From Promethearchaeota archaeon (GTDB lineage Archaea > Asgardarchaeota > Lokiarchaeia > Sigynarchaeales > SOKP01), in contig JAUXAJ010000063.1 in assembly GCA_030620005.1 (NCBI GenBank), forward strand, positions 1-20,076: a stretch of 20,076 nucleotides of DNA, in the 5' to 3' direction. Shown here piece by piece: positions 15,034-20,076 of this stretch (the first letter of the stretch is position 1; each line of letters opens with the position of its first letter). The notes beneath the pieces are model-generated. The model was given only the letters and a program-made list of their open reading frames with translations, had not been told where the DNA came from and searched no databases. A program made the position numbers and the translations under genes.

Positions 15034-16170
15034 TTACATTTTTTCAACCATGTTTCTGAAATATCGACTATTTTTTACCAAATCTTTACTATATCTATGT
15101 AGATCTCCACCTATGAGAAAAATTACATCTTTACCATATACTTCAAACATATCTGGAAGTTTATTCATTGTCATACCTCCGCCAGGAGCTGGAAAAATTG
15201 AAGCCAAATGTCCCATAGGTGCTTTCGTCATCTTAGCTATTGATACGCATTCATCCCGCGAAAAAGAAAACCTGCCTCCATAATTTGGAAAAATAATCGC
15301 ATCAGCACCTATTAAACGCATGATTTGTCCAAAGAGCATTCCATGTGACATTCCATTATCTAGACTGGTTACAAAACTTCCTAGAAATGCTGGATGAGAC
15401 AGGATTGGAAGAGATAGAGTATTATCTTCTGCCAATTGACGAACAATATCCCATCCAATAAGCCCCGGTGAGATTACAAGACCACCTGCGCCAACTTCTT
15501 TTGCAAAAAAAGCTTTTTTTTTTATTTTTTCAGAAGGACCGCTTATATTTGGTACATAAATGGATTTATACCCCGTCTCTTGGTTTGCTCGTATAACTGC
15601 CTTGCAGCACTGCTGGACGCGCTCTTCAAAAGGGCTAAAAATTTGATCAGCAATACCATGATCATCTTTGATAATATCAATTCCCCCTTTTGCAAATTCA
15701 TATGCCTGTTTTGCAAGTTTATCTGTTGAAAGTCCCATTGGTTTCAAGGCAGTGCAGAGTAAAGGACGGTTATATGCATCTAAAAGCTTTCTTATCCCTT
15801 TTCTGCCAAATTGCGGACCTTTAAACCTATTTAATAACAAATCAGGTAAAGTAATTTTATCCACTTTTATACCTGGTTTAATACTAATATTCCCATAAAT
15901 TACATTAAATAACTGAGTCAGTTCAAATCCACTTGTTTCTACGGCATAACTTATTAGAGCTTCATATTTCCCTTTTTCTATCTCAATTAGGTCTTCGATT
16001 CTCCCAACAATCTGATCTTTAATAATACCTATCGGTACTAAGTCTTCTGGAAATTCTACAGTTTGTTCATAACAGATATTTTTTGCTTTTTTTGATATTT
16101 CTTCGTAATTACCCCTCAGTATATAAGAAACTCTAAATCTTTTACCGCTTAATTGCAGGTTATTTTTCAT
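15034..16170 (-). CDS. RuBisCO-like protein (form IV large-subunit homolog)
   Basis: A 378-residue protein with the N-terminal alpha/beta domain and C-terminal barrel of RuBisCO. Retained: Lys143 (TALKPMGLS, equal to K175 of plant RuBisCO), Lys168 and Asp170 in KDDH (K201 and D203), Asn94 (YGNIS, N123), His259 (LSHPAFLG, H294) and the phosphate-site Gly pair in IGGDL (354-355). Changed: E204 is His171; H327 is replaced within FPNYGG (294-299); loop 6 lacks the GKLEG lysine; S379 lies in APGGG (328-332) with no Ser. It therefore cannot be a normal CO2-fixing enzyme. The KDDHG.AD signature is that of the non-photosynthetic IV group, some of which act in apionate breakdown (OiaX type). The ATG overlaps the transketolase stop as TAATG, with GGAGG ahead, so the two are co-translated. 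Confidence 0.93.
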   Translation of the reverse strand: MKNNLQLSGKRFRVSYILRGNYEEISKKAKNICYEQTVEFPEDLVPIGIIKDQIVGRIEDLIEIEKGKYEALISYAVETSGFELTQLFNVIYGNISIKPGIKVDKITLPDLLLNRFKGPQFGRKGIRKLLDAYNRPLLCTALKPMGLSTDKLAKQAYEFAKGGIDIIKDDHGIADQIFSPFEERVQQCCKAVIRANQETGYKSIYVPNISGPSEKIKKKAFFAKEVGAGGLVISPGLIGWDIVRQLAEDNTLSLPILSHPAFLGSFVTSLDNGMSHGMLFGQIMRLIGADAIIFPNYGGRFSFSRDECVSIAKMTKAPMGHLASIFPAPGGGMTMNKLPDMFEVYGKDVIFLIGGDLHRYSKDLVKNSRYFRNMVEKM

Positions 16171-17177
16171 TAGAGTGCCTCCGGTCTGGCTTTACTGTGA
16201 ACTGGCTCTAAACGAACCTCCGCAAGTTCTTCCTCTGAAATTTCAAGGCTTTTTCCGATAAGTTTTTCAATGTGTTTTATTAGAGATAACGAATCAAGTT
16301 CATATTTCTTCGTGAGATAATGCCTGCTCGCTCCATGGGCAAAAACATCCTTGAGTCCTATTTTGACAAGTTTTTTTCCCAAACCCTTTTCTGCGATTAC
16401 TTCCGCTATCTCTGTTCCAAGCCCTCCAATGATTGTATGATTTTCCATCGTAATAACCCCGTGCTTTGCTTTTGATATAGCATCTATTATTGAACGATCA
16501 TTGAATGGTTTATGGGTTGAAATATGCATGTGTTGTATAGAGACTCCGCGTTCCATAAGTGCAGTTGTCGCCCTCATTGCCTCTTCCGTGCATATTCCGC
16601 TTGAAAAAAGAGTAATATCAGTTCCAGTACTTAAAACCCTTGGTTTACCAAGTTTCATGGGTTCATTCTGAGGAAAAAGCCGGGGAATTTCACCCCTCAA
16701 CATGCGCACGTATACGGGACCATCTATCTGATGCACAACATCTAGCACAGTTTCAACTTCTGTAGCATCTCCAGGTTCTAATATTGTCATGTTTGGAATA
16801 GCGCGCATGACTGCAATATCTTCTATTGCCTGATGTGTAATCCCACCTGGAGTTGTTATACCGGGGAGAAAGCCAAAAAACCGAACAGGTAAGTTTGAAT
16901 AAGCAATAGAACTAACTATCTGATTATATGCTTGTCGATAAATGAAAACAGCAAAAGTATGAATAAATGGATAATAACCCTCACGTGCAAGACCTCCCGC
17001 AAAGCTTACCATATTTTGTTCTGCCATGCCCATTGAAAAAAAACGATCAGGATAAGCATCACGAAACATATTTATTTCTGTAGAACTTGTAAGATCAGCA
17101 GAAAGAACAATAACCCTAGGCTTATCCTTTGCCCATTTCACTAAATTCTTATTGTGAACTTTAGTTAAAATTTCCAT
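16170..17177 (-). CDS. Transketolase C-terminal subunit (pyrimidine-binding and C-terminal domains)
   Basis: 335 residues, the second half of a split transketolase. The catalytic Glu that activates thiamine diphosphate is Glu53 in SMGMAEQNM. GGITHQAIEDIAVMRAIPN (111-129) is the usual substrate-channel segment, and VYVRMLRGEIPR closes the pyrimidine domain. The remainder (about 190-310) is the transketolase C domain. It works with the N-subunit encoded directly upstream, 1 nt away, moving a two-carbon ketol unit between sugars. Its placement between the N-subunit and the RuBisCO-like gene, with overlap to the latter, implies a dedicated enzyme and not the general pentose-phosphate one. The start ATG 17177 has GGAGG at 17186-17190, inside the end of the previous gene. 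Known relatives include the two-subunit apulose-4-phosphate transketolase; the substrate here is unknown. Confidence 0.93.
   Translation of the reverse strand: MEILTKVHNKNLVKWAKDKPRVIVLSADLTSSTEINMFRDAYPDRFFSMGMAEQNMVSFAGGLAREGYYPFIHTFAVFIYRQAYNQIVSSIAYSNLPVRFFGFLPGITTPGGITHQAIEDIAVMRAIPNMTILEPGDATEVETVLDVVHQIDGPVYVRMLRGEIPRLFPQNEPMKLGKPRVLSTGTDITLFSSGICTEEAMRATTALMERGVSIQHMHISTHKPFNDRSIIDAISKAKHGVITMENHTIIGGLGTEIAEVIAEKGLGKKLVKIGLKDVFAHGASRHYLTKKYELDSLSLIKHIEKLIGKSLEISEEELAEVRLEPVHSKARPEAL
16178..16182 (-). promoter_or_regulatory. Strong Shine-Dalgarno site for the RuBisCO-like gene
   Basis: GGAGG on the minus strand, 7 nt before ATG 16170 and inside the coding end of the transketolase C-subunit. 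Together with the TAATG overlap it points to coupled translation. Confidence 0.75.
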
Positions 17178-17178
17178 T

Positions 17179-18129
17179 TTAGATTCCTCCTAATTCACAT
17201 TCTTTTTTTAATTGCTGTAAGAAGTTCTGATATCGTTCTTTTTCAACCTTATCTACGAATCGCACATAATGAAGTCCAGGTCGACGCTCTTCTAGTAAAG
17301 GTATTCCTTGACAAGGGTTAGTATAAGCAAGAATAACAAGAGGTCTTCCGTCCGGTTCAAGTTCAGCTGGTTTCGCAAGATCATTAACATTATGTCCATC
17401 TACATTAAAAACTCTGGCACCAAATGCTTCAAGTCGTTCCTTTAAAGGTTCGATATTCATGATATTACTCATATTTCCATCACATTGTTGTCCATTTACA
17501 TCTACATAGACACCTATATTATCTAACTTATAAAAAGATAAAGCTTGAAAAGCTTCCCATGTTTGACCCTCTTGAAATTCACCGTCAGAGAGATAGACCC
17601 AATTGCGACCTGTATCACCTTTAAGCATCCGTGCAAGAGCTATACCTGAAACTTGACTTAAAGTTTGAGCAAGGCTTCCACTTGTTAACTCAATACCCGG
17701 AGAATGTTCCGCTCCAATCATTTCTACTGAACTACCATCTCGATTAAACTGCTTTAGTCCTTCAGGAGCCATTCTCTCCATCTCAATTAGAGTTGCATAA
17801 AGAACCAAGGAGTAATGTACTGGACCGAAAAAAAATCGATCCAAATCTGAAGAAACAGGACCATTGTAGGCTCCACCTCTAAAATAATTAAGATTTTCCA
17901 CGCTTGGAACACCTGGAAAGGGTAAAGGAATCATTGGAGCTTCGCTCGGACCAAGATTCATTATCTTAATATAAAGAGTTGCGAGAGTCTCTGCCGAGGA
18001 GCATGCTTGGCTTAAGTATCCTCCATTATTTTTTATTGTGTGTTCTAGAACCCTATAACGAATTCTCTTTGCTATATTATAAGCTTTCTCTTGCCAATTT
18101 ATGGGAATTTGTCTTTTGTTATTTTTCAT
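17179..18129 (-). CDS. Transketolase N-terminal subunit (thiamine diphosphate-binding domain)
   Basis: 316 residues, the first half of a split transketolase. The thiamine diphosphate motif is SDGEFQEGQTWEA (181-193) to DVNGQQCDG (210-218); the usual leading GDG is SDG, while the Mg2+ ligands Asp182 and Asn212 remain. GIELTSGSLAQTLSQVSGIA (145-164) and His105 in GPVHYSLVLYA are also conserved. The common GGHLG near the N-terminus is GGYLS (36-40), so one phosphate/substrate histidine is Tyr, and a loop of about 30 residues (60-90) is unusual. These changes support a non-standard sugar substrate. It leads the operon tktN-tktC-RuBisCO-like-nucleoside hydrolase. The ATG has no SD and lies about 30 nt below a TATA-like box, suggesting a nearly leaderless mRNA, whereas the following two genes have strong SD sites. 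Confidence 0.93.
   Translation of the reverse strand: MKNNKRQIPINWQEKAYNIAKRIRYRVLEHTIKNNGGYLSQACSSAETLATLYIKIMNLGPSEAPMIPLPFPGVPSVENLNYFRGGAYNGPVSSDLDRFFFGPVHYSLVLYATLIEMERMAPEGLKQFNRDGSSVEMIGAEHSPGIELTSGSLAQTLSQVSGIALARMLKGDTGRNWVYLSDGEFQEGQTWEAFQALSFYKLDNIGVYVDVNGQQCDGNMSNIMNIEPLKERLEAFGARVFNVDGHNVNDLAKPAELEPDGRPLVILAYTNPCQGIPLLEERRPGLHYVRFVDKVEKERYQNFLQQLKKECELGGI
17186..17190 (-). promoter_or_regulatory. Strong Shine-Dalgarno site for transketolase C-subunit
   Basis: GGAGG on the minus strand, 8 nt before ATG 17177, embedded in the last codons (Gly-Gly-Ile) of the N-subunit gene. It favours tightly linked synthesis of the two subunits. Confidence 0.75.
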
Positions 18130-18155
18130 TTTTTATTTATTTATTTAATTTAATT

Positions 18156-18163
18156 GTATAATT
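18156..18163 (-). promoter_or_regulatory. TATA-like box for the transketolase/RuBisCO-like operon
   Basis: AATTATAC on the minus strand is centred about 30 nt before ATG 18129, with an A-rich segment upstream where a BRE would sit. The region is so AT-rich that the exact box is uncertain. Confidence 0.35.
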
Positions 18164-18320
18164 TTTTATTAGAACTTTCTTTCATTGTAAATTATTTTAA
18201 TAGTTATTTTTTAAAAAAAAATATTTTGTAAATATTAAGTATTTTGATTGAATATGTAATGATATTGAATATCCTTGTGAAATTAAATAAATATTTAAAT
18301 AATTACAAATCAAAAATTAA

Positions 18321-18329
18321 TTATATAAA
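18321..18329 (+). promoter_or_regulatory. TATA-like box for the divergent MFS gene
   Basis: TTATATAAA, 35-44 nt before TTG 18365. Transcription would begin near 18350, just upstream of AAAGGT (18351-18356), which sits 8 nt before the start codon. It shares the 235-nt divergent region with the operon promoter, so the two units may be co-regulated. Confidence 0.4.
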
Positions 18330-18364
18330 AAAAATTAATACTAAAATCAAAAAGGTATAAAGAC

Positions 18365-19636
18365 TTGGATAAAAAAATTTCAAAGAAAACTTTATCAGCT
18401 GCTTTTTTTATTGGTTTAGCAGGAAATATTGCTTGGGCGGTTGAAAACCAGTATTTCAATGTATTCATTTACAACGCAATATCTCCAGAACCCATTTATG
18501 CTGCTTTAATGGTGGCTGCTAGTGCAATTGTTGCAACAATCACTACTATTATAATGGGTGCATATAGCGATGTAAAAGGTAAACGAAAACCATTCATGAT
18601 TGCAGGTTTCATTTTTTGGACCATAACAACCGCAATTTTCCCACTTGCTGGACTTTTTCAACCCATTATTTTAGCAGTTGTTATTGCCATTGTATTTGAT
18701 TGCGTCATGACATTCTTTGGCTCCACCGCGTTTGATTCAAGTTTTCAAGCATATATCACAGATATAACAACGCTGGAAAACAGAGGAAAAGTTATCAGCG
18801 TCGTTGTTGTAATAACAATGGAAATAGCAACTCTAATAACTTATGGCATTTCTGGTTATATCATTGAATCGTTTGGTTATTACATGTATTTTTATGTTGT
18901 TGCATTTTTGGTAGGTATTTTTGGAATTCCTTTTGCCTTCCTCTTAAAAGATCCACCAAATCTAAAACCCTTAAGCACTAATGTATATAAACAAATAAAA
19001 AGCACTTTTAATAAAGAAAATATTAAGAAATACAAAAATTTCTTTTTAGTTTTGACTAGTTCTGCATTAACAGGTCTTGCATTTAATGTGTTCTTTCCTT
19101 TCGCCCTAATTTACATGCAACACTATTTAGGATTCGGTTTAGAAATGGCATCGATTGTTTTGTTTTTTGCATTTTTAGTTAATGTAATTCTTGCTTATCC
19201 AATCGGTATTCTTACTGATAAAATAGGTAGAAAAAAATTAACTGTTATTTCTATTATTCTTGTAAGCATTTTTCTTTTTATTTTCGCTTTTGTTGTCGAT
19301 TTTTTCTTCTTAATAATTGTCGCAATGATAATGATGCTTTTCATGATGGTTTTTTCTATTTCTGCTCTTACTTGGATAAAAGATCTTTATCCCGAGGAAA
19401 AATTCGGACAATTTAGTGGATATACTATCTTATTTAATGTAGCATTTACCATGGTTCCAGGTCCCCTTATTGGAGGCTGACTTGCAACAACATATGGCAT
19501 ACCTATTATAATAAACGGACAACCTGGCTTTATTCCAACTCCAATAATTATTATAGTGGCCTCACTTCTAATGCTTTTAGCCCTGATACCATTAATTCCC
19601 GCAAAAGAAAAAAGAAAGGAAGTTTCAAACGAATGA
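18365..19636 (+). CDS. MFS transporter with an in-frame TGA at codon 372
   Basis: The protein starts at TTG 18365 (AAAGGT 8 nt upstream; an in-frame stop at 18326 and no ATG in between). Translation stops at TGA 19478-19480 after 371 residues, right after PGPLIGG. The same frame continues without damage for 51 codons, LATTYGIP... through one more strongly hydrophobic segment to a basic tail, and ends at TGA 19634. MFS proteins typically have a Trp or aromatic residue in this GPxxGGW context, and TGA is one base from TGG. The full length would be 423 residues, normal for the family, with twelve membrane segments and loop motifs DVKGKRKPFMIAG and DKIGRKKL. Neighbouring genes use TGA as a true stop, so general recoding is unlikely. 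Divergent from the RuBisCO-like operon, it probably imports the substrate of that pathway. Confidence 0.78.
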
Positions 19637-19683
19637 TAAATATCTCTACAAAAATGTGATTTTTTAAATAAAAAAGGTATCTA

Positions 19684-19696
19684 TTTTTTTTTTTTT
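19684..19696 (+). terminator. T-tract terminator after the MFS gene
   Basis: Thirteen consecutive T residues, 48 nt after the second stop of the transporter gene, in the gap to the convergent isomerase gene. Confidence 0.55.
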
Positions 19697-19711
19697 AATA
19701 GATTGTACTTA

Positions 19712-20076
19712 TCATTTATTTATCCGCCTTTTTTCAGCTAGATCTACCATTTTACTTAAGCTTTCTTCGTAGGGTGGATATGCTATTCCCATTTCAGTAA
19801 TAATTCCGGTAATATATTCTGCCGGTGTAATATCAAAAGCCGGATTTGCTACTTCAATATTATCAGGCGTTATTTTTTGACCTTGAATGTGAGTTATTTC
19901 TTGAGAAGATCGCTCTTCAATCTTAATAAGATTTCCTGAAAGAATAGTGAGATCAATCGTACTAGTTGGAGCAACAACATAAAAGGGTACCTCATGGGCT
20001 CGGGCTACAACCGCTAGATTGTATGTACCAATCTTATTCGCAGTATCTCCATTTTTAGCAACGCGATCACATCCAA
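19712..20076 (-). CDS. mtnA: Methylthioribose-1-phosphate isomerase-like protein, C-terminal part
   Basis: 120 C-terminal residues are visible; the start lies beyond the window edge. The frame begins [20 protein letters not shown], the signature of MtnA, where the Asp of GxDR is the catalytic acid, and NGDxANKIGTY is shared with the wider eIF2B-like isomerases. [17 protein letters not shown] and [18 protein letters not shown] all follow MtnA closely, and more closely than ribose-1,5-bisphosphate isomerase or eIF2B-alpha. The family converts an aldose 1-phosphate to a 1-phospho-ketose, normally 5-methylthioribose-1-phosphate in methionine salvage; 5-deoxyribose-1-phosphate is also known as a substrate. 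The other catalytic residue, Cys, is outside the window. Together with the RuBisCO-like gene it recalls methionine salvage in some bacteria, where a RuBisCO-like enzyme acts just after MtnA. Confidence 0.85.
   Translation of the reverse strand, partial: GCDRVAKNGDTANKIGTYNLAVVARAHEVPFYVVAPTSTIDLTILSGNLIKIEERSSQEITHIQGQKITPDNIEVANPAFDITPAEYITGIITEMGIAYPPYEESLSKMVDLAEKRRINK

Noticed and set aside
15034..16170. Genuine CO2-fixing RuBisCO (form III), forming an AMP pathway with the isomerase and nucleoside gene
   Set aside because: Loop 6 Lys, H327 and S379 equivalents are absent and E204 is His. The neighbouring isomerase matches MtnA better than ribose-1,5-bisphosphate isomerase.
19478..19480. 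TGA as selenocysteine or as a general Trp codon
   Set aside because: MFS carriers are not selenoproteins, no selenocysteine-type hairpin is evident, and TGA terminates several other genes in the window.

Overview
The window reads as AT-rich archaeal DNA. The evidence is an Alba chromatin protein (7818-8096), BRE/TATA-like elements placed for leaderless or short-leader transcripts, T-tract terminators, and TTG/GTG starts, some with strong Shine-Dalgarno (SD) sites. An LRR-TIR remnant, several crotonases, CotH domains and a RuBisCO-like protein would suit an Asgard (Lokiarchaeia-like) genome, but that placement is inference and no rRNA or other marker gene is present.

Left part (1-7.6 kb): the tail of a probable crotonase, a scrap of an alpha/beta hydrolase, a membrane-anchored alpha/beta hydrolase fused to a polytopic domain, and two complete crotonases. 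One crotonase keeps both catalytic glutamates and the other has lost both. Next come two paralogous MFS transporters, head to head. The plus-strand copy (6144-7539) is interrupted by exactly 31 nt. Removing it restores a full-length protein that aligns with its sister, and the insert folds into a hairpin resembling a relaxed bulge-helix-bulge intron.

Middle (7.6-13.6 kb): Alba, a CooT-like small protein, then gene fragments (a TIR-protein tail, TrpG/PabA, a GNAT with an internal stop, an LRR-TIR cut inside its repeats) on either side of a large membrane-anchored protein with two CotH kinase-like domains. This looks like an accessory region in decay.

Right part (13.9-20.1 kb): a minus-strand operon of split transketolase (N then C subunit), a form IV RuBisCO-like protein and a divergent nucleoside hydrolase. 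An MFS transporter is divergent from it, with an in-frame TGA where Trp is expected. Beyond that is the C-terminal third of an MtnA-type aldose-1-phosphate isomerase. Together they suggest import and breakdown of a nucleoside- or pentose-derived compound by a route combining a nucleoside hydrolase, MtnA-like isomerase, RuBisCO-like enzyme and transketolase. I do not recognise this combination as a described pathway, and it is the best candidate here for a new metabolic system.
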